Below, piece by piece: positions 45,406 through 54,590 of a stretch of DNA of 64,000 nucleotides. The stretch is from Carboxydothermus hydrogenoformans Z-2901 (GTDB lineage Bacteria; Bacillota; Z-2901; Carboxydothermales; Carboxydothermaceae): the NCBI RefSeq assembly GCF_000012865.1, contig NC_007503.1:1178001-1242000 (forward strand). Reading direction: 5' to 3'. Within the stretch, counting starts at the first letter, position 1. Each line of letters starts with the position of its first letter. The position numbers and the translations under genes were made by a program. Under the pieces are notes generated by a model. It made no database searches, was not told the DNA's origin, and was given only the letters and a program-made list of their open reading frames with translations.

Positions 45406-45924
45406 TTACAGCCCCACCTCCTTTGATTGGATCAACTTCTGCCAGGTGTCTTTTTTTAGCAGTAGAAATACTTTTTCAACAAATCTTACCACCATCATAA
45501 AGCCTGATATTGGCAAAACCAGGGATACAATCCAAAGCGGGGTTTGACTGTCTGCCGAACCCTGGCCTAAAACTTTGTAGGTAACTACTAATTTTATACC
45601 GTAAATTAACATTAGAATTGCAAAAAATGCCCCAACTGAATTGGCAAAAATACTTACAATTCGCTTTCCTTTTGGTGAAAGCCGGTCATACAGTATATTT
45701 ACTTTAATATGGTGATCATCACGCAATGCAGTAGCAAAGCCAATCATGGCGCCCCACACTATTAAATACACCGAATATTCGTCTAAAAGGGCTATTGGTT
45801 TACCAAAAACGTAACGCAAAAGCACATTTACAAAAATAAGCGTAAGGCCTGAGTATAAAAGTCCGCCACTTAAGTAATCCTCTAAGCCCTCGTAGATTTT
45901 TATCCATAACGATTTTTCCCGCAA
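45406..45924 (-). CDS. dctQ: TRAP transporter small permease subunit (DctQ)
   Basis: 172 residues with four membrane helices (about 25-45, 55-75, 95-117, 135-157). The LRYVFGKPIALLDEYSVYLIVW segment near 37 (core R and E) and the DDHHIKVNILYDRLSP stretch near 69 are typical of DctQ. The TTG at 45924 is chosen because AAAGGAGG lies nine bases upstream; a longer in-frame reading to 45957 crosses a terminator hairpin. It connects the binding protein to DctM. It is separated from the upstream binding-protein gene by that hairpin. Confidence 0.9.
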   Translation of the reverse strand: MREKSLWIKIYEGLEDYLSGGLLYSGLTLIFVNVLLRYVFGKPIALLDEYSVYLIVWGAMIGFATALRDDHHIKVNILYDRLSPKGKRIVSIFANSVGAFFAILMLIYGIKLVVTYKVLGQGSADSQTPLWIVSLVLPISGFMMVVRFVEKVFLLLKKDTWQKLIQSKEVGL

Positions 45925-45945
45925 AACAATTCCCTCCTTTGTTAG

Positions 45946-45973
45946 TAAAAAGGGCACATCCGTTGATGTGCCC
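45946..45973 (-). terminator. Strong hairpin with T-tract between dctP and dctQ
   Basis: GGGCACATC and GATGTGCCC (arms 45952-45960 and 45965-45973) pair perfectly around CGTT/AACG; on the minus strand TTTTTA follows. It lies inside the transporter operon and may make more binding protein than membrane subunits. Confidence 0.82.
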
Positions 45974-47001
45974 TACTCGGCATTTCTCGCAGCATCCATG
46001 ATCTCTTTACCAATAATTGATTCATATTTTTTATAAAGCGGTTCAAAAACTTTAATGAAAGCCTCCCGGTCCTGTGGAGTTAAATAATAAAACTCAAGCT
46101 TGCCGCTCTTTTTAAGGTTTTCCATGCTTTTCTGGTTTAACTCCGTTGAAAGCTTAATTTCATATTCAGTAGCTTCGGCCAGAGCTTCTTCCAAAGCTTT
46201 TTTAATATCTTCAGGCAGGCTATCCCAGAAGGTCTTATTGGTTAAAACCACATAATCCAGCCGTCCATGACCCGAAACCGTGAGATATTTTTGCACTTCA
46301 GCATACTTTTGGGTATCGATGTTATTAAAAGTATTTTCCTGTCCGTCTACCGTTTTGTTTTGCAGGGCAGTATAAACTTCTCCAAAAGGTATAGTCTGGG
46401 AGCCGGCGCCTAAAAGTTTAAATTGCTCTTCCAAAACACCTCCGGATTGAGTTCTAAATTTAAGCCCTTTAAAATCTTCTGGTCTTCTCAAGGGACGTTT
46501 AGAATTGGTAAAATGCTTTGCCCCGTTTGGCCACCAGGCTAGACCAATGATACCTTTATCCTCCAGGCTTTTTAAAAGCTTTTGACCTGCGGGGCCCTGA
46601 TAAAACTTAAGTGCTGCTTCTTCGCTCTTAAACAAAAAGGGAATATCAACAATTTGAAACTGCGGATTTAAACCTACCAGTTTGGTTACCGAAGGTGCAA
46701 TAAATTGAACGTTATTTGCGATTAACGCTTCTAACTCCTCCTTATCCCCGAAAAGCTGGCTCGATGGATATACTTCCACCTTTACTTTTCCACCGGTTTT
46801 TTGCTCCGCAAGCTCTTTAAATTTTAATGCCGCCTGCCCCTTGGGAGTAGTTTCCGCCACTACGTGGGAAAACTTGATAACAATAGGTTCGGTTTTCTTT
46901 TCCCCTTCCTGTTTGCTTCCGCACGCAACTAACGCAAATACCAAAAACAGGACTAATACGGCAATAAAAATATTTCTGCTAAACTTTAACAACAAAGCCA
47001 C
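45973..47001 (-). CDS. dctP: TRAP transporter substrate-binding protein (DctP)
   Basis: 342 residues. A lipoprotein signal (LVFALVACGSK, cysteine near 27) and the DctP features FSHVVAETTPKGQAALKFKE near 44, VEVYPSSQLFGDKEELEAL near 76, and FRTQSGGVLEEQFKLLGAG near 182 with the ligand-binding arginine. GTG at 47001 is very close to AAGGGGG; TTG codons three and four positions on are possible starts. It is first in the dctPQM operon and lies about 90 bases after the response regulator. Expected substrate: a C4-dicarboxylate. Confidence 0.92.
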   Translation of the reverse strand: MALLLKFSRNIFIAVLVLFLVFALVACGSKQEGEKKTEPIVIKFSHVVAETTPKGQAALKFKELAEQKTGGKVKVEVYPSSQLFGDKEELEALIANNVQFIAPSVTKLVGLNPQFQIVDIPFLFKSEEAALKFYQGPAGQKLLKSLEDKGIIGLAWWPNGAKHFTNSKRPLRRPEDFKGLKFRTQSGGVLEEQFKLLGAGSQTIPFGEVYTALQNKTVDGQENTFNNIDTQKYAEVQKYLTVSGHGRLDYVVLTNKTFWDSLPEDIKKALEEALAEATEYEIKLSTELNQKSMENLKKSGKLEFYYLTPQDREAFIKVFEPLYKKYESIIGKEIMDAARNAE

Positions 47002-47090
47002 CCCCTTAAAATGATTTTATATTTTTAATATAAGAATTTTTCTAAATATTTAAAATATTTTACTCGTAAAGTTAATTTTGTTCTTTTTGT

Positions 47091-47753
47091 TCAGCGAAGA
47101 TAATAATAATTTACCGGTCTGCCAATACTACCATATCGTATTTCCTTTCCGGCAAGACCTTCCCTTTCTAAGTATTCCAGGTATCTTCGGGCCGTGACCC
47201 GCGATATTCCTGCTCTTTTGGCCACTTCCGCTGCTGCCAGCGGTTCCCTTGTTTCTTCCAAAAGAGACAAAATCTTTTTTAAAGTAATATCATTAAGCCC
47301 CTTCGGAAGCTCACCCCCAGCACTTGATCTGGCAAAAAGACGGTCAATATCTTCCTGTTGAACACTTCTCTTCCGGCCTATTTTTAAATATTTATTTTTA
47401 TAGGTTAAAAGTGCTTTTACAAGCCGCTCTTTTTTGAAAGGCTTGATAATATAATCTACCACACCGTACCGCAATAATTCAGCTACTATTTCTCCTTGCT
47501 GAGCTGCAGTTATGGCCAGCACATCCACCGAAATATTTTGCCGGCGAATTTCCTTTAACAATGTTAAACCGTCAATATCGGGAAGGTAAATATCCAGGAT
47601 GAGAAGTTCTGGAGAGTGGTTTTTTAAAAAGTTTAAAAGTTCACTACCGCTTTTAAGAGCTGCAATTATTTCAAAACCTTCTACTTCCTTTATAAAATTC
47701 TTATTTATCTCCAGGACCATGGGGTCATCTTCAACGATAACCGTTTTAATCAT
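47091..47753 (-). CDS. CitB/DcuR-family response regulator
   Basis: 220 residues. The receiver domain (1-120) has VIVEDDPM at residue 5, the phospho-acceptor aspartate in LLILDIYLPD near 54, and the KPF lysine near 103. The C-terminal part (about 160-220) is a winged helix with AAAEVAKRAGISRVTARRYL, as in CitB and DcuR. ATG 47753 follows TAGGAGGTG; an in-frame GTG at 47762 overlaps that site. It overlaps the kinase gene by eight bases and probably activates the downstream TRAP operon in response to an external di- or tricarboxylate. Confidence 0.92.
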   Translation of the reverse strand: MIKTVIVEDDPMVLEINKNFIKEVEGFEIIAALKSGSELLNFLKNHSPELLILDIYLPDIDGLTLLKEIRRQNISVDVLAITAAQQGEIVAELLRYGVVDYIIKPFKKERLVKALLTYKNKYLKIGRKRSVQQEDIDRLFARSSAGGELPKGLNDITLKKILSLLEETREPLAAAEVAKRAGISRVTARRYLEYLEREGLAGKEIRYGSIGRPVNYYYLR

Positions 47754-49324
47754 TTTTCTCACCTCCTACTTTGATTAAAAAAACGGTTCCTTTGGAAGTT
47801 GATCTAATTCTAATTTTGCCATAAACATCCTCTAAATGCCTTTTTACAATGTAAAGTCCATAACCACGATTTTCCCCTTTTGTAGAATACCCTGGCTCAA
47901 AGATTTTATTTTTTTCAACTTTTATTCCCGGCCCTGTATCAAGTACAAGAAGAAAAAATCTTCTTTTATTCGCCTGGATTTTAAGATAAACCTTTTTTAT
48001 TTTTCCTGATACCGCCGCTTCCAGGGCATTTTCCAGAATGTTGCCGGTAATCTCAATGACTTTGGTACTGTCAAGTTTGGCAGGATATCCTTCAACAAAA
48101 CTTCGCCGATTAACCAAAAATTCTACCTTTAATTCCGATGCCCTGGCGGCTTTCCCCAAAATAAGCCCGGCCAGAGCCGGGTCCTTAATTTTTTTTGTTA
48201 AAAATGTTGTAAGCGCCTGTTGCGTGTCCGTCAAACGAAAAATTAGGTCCAACGCTTCGTCCACCCTACCCAGTTGAATAAGACCGGCAATAGAATGAAG
48301 ACGGTTTAAGTTTTCATGGTTCTGAACCCTTAATGCTTCGACAAACTTTTTTACTCCGGTCAATTCTTCCGCTAATTTTTGGACCTCACTTTTTTCCCGA
48401 AAGACTGCAACCGCACCTATAACCTTACCCTTAACCTTTAAGGGCAACCGGCTGGAAATTAACTGCTTGCCGCCTACAAAAATTTCACGATTATACACCG
48501 GTTGCCCCGTTGCCATCACTTCAGGAAGCCTGCTTTCAGGGGCAACTTCTCCGATATTTTTACCCAATACCTCTTCTTGCCGGAGATTTAAAATAACTTG
48601 AGCCGCCGGATTTACCAGGGTAATATTCCCCATCCGATCGATAGCCACTATTCCTTCGTTAATGGTATTTAAGAGAGCATCCCGCTGTTCCACAAGACTG
48701 GCAATTTCTTCCGGTTCTAACCCCAGAATTTCCTTTTTTATTTTTACCGCTAAAAAACCTGCCCCTATTGCTCCAATAAATAAACCCAAAAGAGTTGCTA
48801 AGTATATTCCTTCCCGGACACTTTTTAAAAGCTCCCACCAGGTAGGAAGCAGTATTCCCACCACCACAACCCCAATTTGCTCTGTAAAAGATTCATTTTT
48901 GACAGGAACAAAAGCCCTAACCGCTATCCCCCTTATTCCTTTTGCCTCAGAAATATATTCGTTATCGGCAAAAGCCGGCCCTTCATCTCCTCCGGAAAAT
49001 TTTGAGCCTACCCTTTCCGGAAGAGGACTGGAATAGCGTATACGATTCATATCCAGTACAACTATATAATCAACATTGGTCGCCCGGCGTATTCTTTCAG
49101 CTACCGGTTCAATCTCCTTAAAACCTTCCGGCCTGCCCAGGTATTTTTTAACTGTAGGGTTTTCCGCTACCGTCCTACCAATTGCCAGGGCCCGCTTGCC
49201 GAGTTCCTTTTTTAATTCCACCGCTGCTTTATAGGTAAGAAAGAATCCTGAAAAAAAAAACCGAAAAAGCTGCAACCGTAAAAGCTAATAAGGTTATTTT
49301 TGTTGCAAGTTTAAATCTCCTCAT
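47746..49324 (-). CDS. CitA/DcuS-family sensor histidine kinase with an apparent frameshift in a 10-base homopolymer
   Basis: The main frame encodes a periplasmic PDC-type sensor (about 30-145), a second membrane helix near 165-185, a PAS domain near 205-310, the phospho-accepting histidine in VQNHENLNRLHSIAG and an ATPase domain with ILENALEAA, DTGPGIK and GYGLYIVKRHL. The natural start, ATG 49324, encodes MRRFKLATKITLLAFTVAAF, a plausible first membrane helix. It runs out of frame at a run of ten A on the plus strand (49251-49260); nine would join the two parts exactly. In the main frame the only start is a TTG at 49275 without a ribosome site. Sequencing error, transcriptional slippage or phase variation are all possible. 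Confidence 0.85.
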
Positions 49325-49417
49325 TATTCTTCCCTCAATATTTTTTAATTTAGAGTTTAAAATTCGTTAGAAAATTTAAAATTCCTTGTGACTATAAGAT
49401 TCACTTAGATTAACGCA

Positions 49418-49446
49418 TAAAAAAGCGACCCCTTTAGGAGCCGCTT
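49418..49446 (-). terminator. Terminator after malic enzyme
   Basis: Read on the minus strand, AAGCGGCTCC pairs with GGGGTCGCTT (two G-T pairs) around TAAA and is followed by TTTTT. It overlaps the malic enzyme stop and ends the fumarase-SDH operon. Confidence 0.85.
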
Positions 49447-50672
49447 TTTTCCAAAAGTTCAAGGGTATGTTTAAAGACATCATCCGGGCTTATCTTAATT
49501 CTTGCTATTCCTTCCTCTAAAGCCGCTTTTGCCACTTCGCGAGCAACTGTTGATGCAACTCTTGCATCGAAAGCTTTGGGTAAAATATAATCTTCATTAA
49601 GCTCATTTTCGGCAACCAAAGAACTTATAGCATAACTTGCTGCTATTTTCATCTTTTCGGAGATATCTGTCGCCCTTACATCCAATGCACCCCGGAAAAC
49701 TCCCGGGAATGCCAAAACATTATTTACTTGATTGGGGAAATCGGAGCGACCGGTAGCTACAATCCTGGCCCCCGCTCTTTTCGCTTCATCGGGGTAGATT
49801 TCCGGTTCTGGATTGGCCATAGCAAAGACAATTGCATCTTTATTCATTGACTTAACCATTTCTTCCGTTACTTGTTTTGCTTTGGAAAGTCCAATAAAAA
49901 CATCTGCTCCCTTTAAAGCATCCTTAAGGGTTCCTTTAATATTTTCAGGGTTAGTGATTTGGGCTAATTCTTCTTTGTATTTATTCATTCCTTCTTGACG
50001 GCCCCGGTAAATAATTCCCTTACTATCACACATTATTAAATTTTTTACTCCGCTTGCCATAATAAGCTTGGAAACTGCAGTCGCTGAAGCCCCTGCACCA
50101 TTGACCACTACTTTAATCTTTGAAATATCTTTATTAACTATTTTTAACGCATTTATTAGAGCCGCCAGGGTAACAATAGCGGTTCCATGCTGGTCATCAT
50201 GAAAAATGGGAATGGATGTTTCTTTCTTTAATCGCTCTTCGATGTAAAAACAATTAGGTGCTGCGATATCTTCTAAATTAATCCCTCCAAAAGTAGGCTC
50301 TAAAAGTTTTACTACCTCGACAATTTTATCCGGATCTTTGGTATCAAGGCAAATTGGGAAGGCATCAACCCCGGCAAATTCTTTAAAGAGGAGTGCCTTA
50401 CCTTCCATTACAGGCATGGCGGCATAAGGTCCAATATCTCCTAATCCTAAAACTGCAGTACCGTCGGACACTACCGCCACCATATTCCAGCGGCTGGTAT
50501 ACTCATATGACAAATCCTTATTTTCAGCAATTAACTTACAGGGCTCTGCAACTCCAGGGGTATAGGCTAAAGATAAGTCTTCCGCAGTTTTAGCAGGTAC
50601 TTTCGACTTTACTTCAATTTTTCCGCGAAATTTCTTGTGTAATTCTAAAGCTTTAGCTTTAAAATCTGCCAT
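49434..50672 (-). CDS. NAD(P)-dependent malic enzyme
   Basis: 412 residues, the short bacterial form. The N-terminal domain has YTPGVAEPCKLIAENK near 32, the tyrosine and lysine that act in catalysis; metal-site GGINLEDIAAPNCF near 130 and HDDQHGTAIV near 158; and the NAD fold with VVNGAGASATAVSKLI near 190. It oxidatively decarboxylates malate to pyruvate. As the last gene of the fumarase-SDH operon it links fumarate-derived malate to pyruvate. AAAGGAGG precedes the ATG; the gene starts 23 bases after sdhB. Confidence 0.95.
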   Translation of the reverse strand: MADFKAKALELHKKFRGKIEVKSKVPAKTAEDLSLAYTPGVAEPCKLIAENKDLSYEYTSRWNMVAVVSDGTAVLGLGDIGPYAAMPVMEGKALLFKEFAGVDAFPICLDTKDPDKIVEVVKLLEPTFGGINLEDIAAPNCFYIEERLKKETSIPIFHDDQHGTAIVTLAALINALKIVNKDISKIKVVVNGAGASATAVSKLIMASGVKNLIMCDSKGIIYRGRQEGMNKYKEELAQITNPENIKGTLKDALKGADVFIGLSKAKQVTEEMVKSMNKDAIVFAMANPEPEIYPDEAKRAGARIVATGRSDFPNQVNNVLAFPGVFRGALDVRATDISEKMKIAASYAISSLVAENELNEDYILPKAFDARVASTVAREVAKAALEEGIARIKISPDDVFKHTLELLEKSGS

Positions 50673-50695
50673 TTTAAAACCTCCTTTAATTTAAA

Positions 50696-51487
50696 TTAAA
50701 CAGTAGGCTCAGGAGCTTTTATTCCTCCCCGAGCAGGCTTTTCCTTATTTAAAGGAATTAAGCGGGCTTTAGGTTTGCGGCCGGTGAAAAAGAACGACCT
50801 TTTAAAAAGCTGGATAGCCAAAGCAGGGTCAACGCCTTTAGGACAGGCTTCAGCACATGCACCCGCCATATGGCAGCGCCATAAACCTTTTGGATTATCG
50901 ACCTGAACTTTTCTTTCCTTTTCCCCAAAATCGCGATTATCAGCATTATATCTATATGCTTGGGCCAAAGCTTGCGGTCCGGGAAAATCCGGCGTAGTTC
51001 CTACCGTAGGGCAAGCCGCCAGACAAGCACCGCATTTTATACAATAAGCAAATTGCAGGTATTCTTCAAGTTCTGCCGGTGTCTGGGAATATTCTCCGGT
51101 AGGATTTATAAATTCCTGCTCGTTTTCAGGTATTACATATGGCTTGACATTTTTATGTTTTTCAAAAAGCGGAGTTAAATCCGGAACTAAATCTTTTATA
51201 TTTTTATAATTAGGCAGTGGAGCAATCTCTATTACGTCAGTCCCGAGGGATAAAGCTTGAGTTTCACAGGCAAGTCGCGGCTTTTTATTAATGTACATCG
51301 CGCAGGAACCGCAAATACCCATTCGGCACGAGGCTCTAAAAGCCAACGTGGCATCAATATTTTCTTTTATATAGTAAAGACAATCTAAAACTGTCATGCC
51401 TTCTTTTACATCGAAAGTATAATCTTGAAAATACGGTTGTACATCTTTTGCAGGATCATAGCGCCAAATTTTAAACCTTACCTTCAA
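50696..51487 (-). CDS. sdhB: succinate dehydrogenase/fumarate reductase iron-sulfur subunit
   Basis: 263 residues. The [2Fe-2S] ferredoxin domain has CRMGICGSCAMYINKKPRLAC near 58 (shown to 20 residues: CRMGICGSC then C at about 78). The C-terminal part has CIKCGACLAACP near 148 and CHMAGACAEACPKGVDP near 203 for the [4Fe-4S] and [3Fe-4S] clusters. It carries electrons between the flavoprotein and the membrane anchors. The start is probably TTG 51487 following a GGGGGA stretch; no ATG fits. It lies six bases after the anchor gene. Confidence 0.93.
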   Translation of the reverse strand: MKVRFKIWRYDPAKDVQPYFQDYTFDVKEGMTVLDCLYYIKENIDATLAFRASCRMGICGSCAMYINKKPRLACETQALSLGTDVIEIAPLPNYKNIKDLVPDLTPLFEKHKNVKPYVIPENEQEFINPTGEYSQTPAELEEYLQFAYCIKCGACLAACPTVGTTPDFPGPQALAQAYRYNADNRDFGEKERKVQVDNPKGLWRCHMAGACAEACPKGVDPALAIQLFKRSFFFTGRKPKARLIPLNKEKPARGGIKAPEPTV

Positions 51488-51493
51488 TTCCCC

Positions 51494-51838
51494 CTACCCC
51501 CCAATGTAAGAATATATTACAACATAACTACCTAAAACTAAAGCTAAAAAGCCAATTATCCCTATTAAACCATTAATAAATTTAAGATTTTGCGGAAAAT
51601 ATTCCAAAAGAATCGTTCTTAAGCCATACATTCCGTGATATAAAGCAGCTACTAAAAGGATAAGATAACTCACCAGCCAAAAGGTATCCTGTCCCCGGGT
51701 TTTTACGTTATTGTAATCCAAGGGGTCGTTTACGCCCAAAATATTATCAAGATGCATGTATCCCAGATGTATTCCAAGAAACACCAGTAAAATTAAAGCA
51801 GCTACTATGAATAAAAACCACAATTTTGATTCACTCAC
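51494..51838 (-). CDS. sdhD: succinate dehydrogenase/fumarate reductase membrane anchor (SdhD position)
   Basis: 114 residues with three membrane helices (about 6-27, 51-70, 87-112). Histidines in FLGIHLGYMHLD near 20 and in AALYHGMYGLR near 66 are candidates for heme or quinone contact. It pairs with the SdhC-like anchor. GTG 51838 is preferred because GGAGGGG lies seven bases upstream; the TTG just before it also fits. Identification rests mainly on its place between sdhC and sdhB. Confidence 0.82.
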   Translation of the reverse strand: MSESKLWFLFIVAALILLVFLGIHLGYMHLDNILGVNDPLDYNNVKTRGQDTFWLVSYLILLVAALYHGMYGLRTILLEYFPQNLKFINGLIGIIGFLALVLGSYVVIYSYIGG

Positions 51839-51853
51839 CAAAACCCCTCCTTT

Positions 51854-52273
51854 TTAGGCCAAATATATATCATAAACACTTATAACAATTCCTACTAACG
51901 CTAAAATCATTAGGAAATACATTAAAGGTCGCTGTTTTAAAGTTGAATATTTATAGGGATACTCCTGACGTTCAGGTTTGCCGATAAAGTAACCAAATTC
52001 GGTAAGTATAAGCCGTAAACCGTTTAATCCGTGAAAAACACCTGCCACTACTACCAGGAATTCCCCGAATTTAAATATTGGACTATCAACGGTTCCCATA
52101 GCCTTTGCCCATGCATCGGGACCCCCAAGACGAAAAGAAGTTACCACAATATGCAGCAAAAGATAGATAATTAGTCCAAGCCCGGAAATCCGGTGTAAAG
52201 TATATAAATATCTTTCAATTCCGAATTTTCCCGCATAAAAGTTACCCTTGATGCCCAAACGATTGTCATACAT
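51854..52273 (-). CDS. sdhC: succinate dehydrogenase cytochrome b subunit (SdhC-like)
   Basis: 139 residues with three membrane helices (about 27-47, 70-95, 115-137). LYTLHRISGLGLIIYLLLHI near 24 and VFHGLNGLRLIL near 77 are the histidine-containing signatures of this anchor family, the histidines being probable heme b ligands. GGAGGGG lies seven bases before the ATG. Together with the next gene it fixes SdhAB to the membrane and handles quinone. Confidence 0.9.
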   Translation of the reverse strand: MYDNRLGIKGNFYAGKFGIERYLYTLHRISGLGLIIYLLLHIVVTSFRLGGPDAWAKAMGTVDSPIFKFGEFLVVVAGVFHGLNGLRLILTEFGYFIGKPERQEYPYKYSTLKQRPLMYFLMILALVGIVISVYDIYLA

Positions 52274-52289
52274 CTAAAAACCCCTCCTA

Positions 52290-54008
52290 TTAGTACTTTC
52301 TTTCCACTGGTTTCCAGGTAGTAATCTTTACCGGCAGGTATTCAAGCCGTGGCCCCTCAGGAGTATAATAAGCTAACGTGTGTTTTAACCAGTTTTCATC
52401 ATCCCTGTTGGGATAATCTCTACGGGCATGACCTCCGCGGGATTCTTTTCTTTCCAAAGCTCCTAAAACAATAATTTCCGCCAAAGTTAACATATTTTCC
52501 ATTTCCAGGTATGAAACTAAGTCGGTATTGTAATATTTACTCTTATCTTCCAGTCCGCAATCCTTAAACCGCTGAATTAGCTCCCTTACCTTGTTAAGGG
52601 CTGCAGTTAACCCCTTTTCATCCCGATATACTCCAACGTTTTTATCCATGATTTCCCTTAACTCTTTTCTTATTGTATATAAGCTTTCTTTATTTGGTTT
52701 ATTAAATATTTCGTTAATTCTGGCCTCTTCCCTCAAGACCATTTCTGTCGGTAATTTTGGAAAAGCTTTTTGCTTCTTTACGTACTCATATGCTTTGCCT
52801 CCGGTTATACCTCCCCATACCAGACATTCAGCAGTAGAATTTGTACCTAAACGGTTAGCTCCATGAATAGAAACACAGGCAACTTCACCGGCTGCATATA
52901 CCCCTGGCACCGGAGTTTGTCCATCAATGTCGACATGAATGCCGCCCATTGAATAATGGGCTACAGGCCGAACCGGAAGAGGTTTTTCAATCGGATCAAT
53001 TCCCGCAAATTTTATGGCCACTTCCCGGATTAGCGGTAAACGTTCATTAATTTTTTCCCTCCCGAGGTGGGTTAAATCCAGTAAAACGTAATCCAAACCA
53101 TCTTCCCGGGTAAATCCTCTGCCCGCTTCAATTTCCTGCATTTCCGAACGGGAAACAATATCTCTGGGAGCTAATTCCATCATTTTTTCTGCATATTTCC
53201 CCATAAAACGCTCCCCTAAGTTATTAATTAAATACCCTCCCTCTCCCCGAGCAGCTTCGGTAATTAAAATTCCCGAAGGAACAAGACCGGTCGGATGAAA
53301 TTGCACAAATTCCATGTCTTTTAACGGCAAACCTGCCCGGTAAGCTATCGCCATTCCGTCTCCGGTAACAGTGTATGAATACGTGGTGAAACCATAGATG
53401 CGGCAGGCGCCACCGGTAGCTATTATTAAAGCTTTGGATTGAAAGACTAAAAATTCTCCCCTGGTTAAATCTATTGCGGTAAATCCCCTGTACTCCCCAT
53501 CTTCAATCAATAGAGATGTAACCATTACTTCATCATAACGGTGAACGTTGGAAAAGCGCTGAAGATTATCATACATTGTGTGAACTTCAAAAAAGCCCGT
53601 TTTATCCGCCGCAAAAACCGCTCGCGGAAACGAGTGACCGCCAAATGGTCTTTGGTCAATTTTTCCGTTTTCCCGGCGGGCCCAAGGTATTCCCCAGTGG
53701 TCTAATTTCAAAATTTCTTGGGGAATTAATTCGACAAAACGCCAAACCGCATCTTGATCTGCTAAAAAATCACTTCCTTTAACCGTATCCCAGGCATGCA
53801 ATTCCGGACTATCCCCTTCGTCAATCCGGAGAGCTGCACCGGTTCCGCCTTCAGCACAAACCGAATGAGGTCTTAAAAGCTGCGTCTTACTGACAAGCGC
53901 AATATCCAATTCTCCCTTGGATAAAAAAGCAGCCTCCAACGCTGCCCTAAGTCCAGCAAGTCCGGAGCCAATAATTATCAAATCATGTTTTAGAACGTTC
54001 ACATCCAT
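52290..54008 (-). CDS. sdhA: succinate dehydrogenase/fumarate reductase flavoprotein subunit
   Basis: 572 residues. FAD binding: LIIIGSGLAGLRAALEA at residue 9, and HSVCAEGGTGAAL near 48 with the histidine that holds FAD covalently in this family. The active site includes FVQFHPTGLVPSG near 236, AARGEGGYLIN near 255, and HYSMGGIHVD near 350; GANRLGTNSTAECLVWGG is near 380. The enzyme could run as SDH or fumarate reductase; direction is not clear from sequence. The ATG at 54008 is very close to GAGGGGG, so GTG 54002 may be the true start. It follows the fumarase genes. Confidence 0.94.
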   Translation of the reverse strand: MDVNVLKHDLIIIGSGLAGLRAALEAAFLSKGELDIALVSKTQLLRPHSVCAEGGTGAALRIDEGDSPELHAWDTVKGSDFLADQDAVWRFVELIPQEILKLDHWGIPWARRENGKIDQRPFGGHSFPRAVFAADKTGFFEVHTMYDNLQRFSNVHRYDEVMVTSLLIEDGEYRGFTAIDLTRGEFLVFQSKALIIATGGACRIYGFTTYSYTVTGDGMAIAYRAGLPLKDMEFVQFHPTGLVPSGILITEAARGEGGYLINNLGERFMGKYAEKMMELAPRDIVSRSEMQEIEAGRGFTREDGLDYVLLDLTHLGREKINERLPLIREVAIKFAGIDPIEKPLPVRPVAHYSMGGIHVDIDGQTPVPGVYAAGEVACVSIHGANRLGTNSTAECLVWGGITGGKAYEYVKKQKAFPKLPTEMVLREEARINEIFNKPNKESLYTIRKELREIMDKNVGVYRDEKGLTAALNKVRELIQRFKDCGLEDKSKYYNTDLVSYLEMENMLTLAEIIVLGALERKESRGGHARRDYPNRDDENWLKHTLAYYTPEGPRLEYLPVKITTWKPVERKY

Positions 54009-54029
54009 CCCCCTCTTTTTTGTAAATTT

Positions 54030-54578
54030 TTATTCTTTCCGGAATTTCTCCGGACCTACCTCGTATAAATTTTGTCCCCGAGCATCAATAACCACAATTG
54101 CAGGAAAATCAACTACTTCTAAGCGGTAAATAGCTTCAGGACCTAAATCCGGATAGGCCACCACTTCACTTTTAACGATTGTTTTTGAAAGTAACGCTCC
54201 GGCTCCCCCAATTGCCGCAAAGTATATAGCTTTATTGCGGACAATCGCATCTTGCACTTCCTTATTTCGGAGTCCTTTACCTATCATCCCTTTTAAGCCA
54301 TAATCCAAAAGGCGCGGAGTATATTTATCCATCCGCCCACTGGTGGTTGGTCCAGCGGAACCAATAACCCTGCCTGGTTTTGCTGGTGTAGGACCTACGT
54401 AATAAATTATTTGCCCTTTTAAATTAACAGGTAATTCTTCCCCCTTTTCTAAAAGTTCATACAACTTTTTGTGAGCAGCATCACGGGCGGTAAAAATTAC
54501 ACCGTTAATTAAAACTTCATCACCGATTTGTAATTTCTCAATAACCTCTTCGCTCAAAGGTGTAGTAATCTTAATCAT
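54030..54578 (-). CDS. class I fumarate hydratase, beta subunit (C-terminal domain)
   Basis: 182 residues. This is the smaller half of two-subunit, oxygen-sensitive [4Fe-4S] fumarases. Features are IYYVGPTPAKPGRVIGSAGPTT near 55 (core residues GPTP and SAGPTTSGRMD) and KAIYFAAIGGAGALLSK near 117, ending with FPAIVVIDARGQNLYEV. It starts 12 bases after the alpha subunit with GAGGTGAG upstream. With alpha it hydrates fumarate to malate, feeding the malic enzyme at the operon end. Confidence 0.95.
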   Translation of the reverse strand: MIKITTPLSEEVIEKLQIGDEVLINGVIFTARDAAHKKLYELLEKGEELPVNLKGQIIYYVGPTPAKPGRVIGSAGPTTSGRMDKYTPRLLDYGLKGMIGKGLRNKEVQDAIVRNKAIYFAAIGGAGALLSKTIVKSEVVAYPDLGPEAIYRLEVVDFPAIVVIDARGQNLYEVGPEKFRKE

Positions 54579-54590
54579 GCTCTCTCACCT

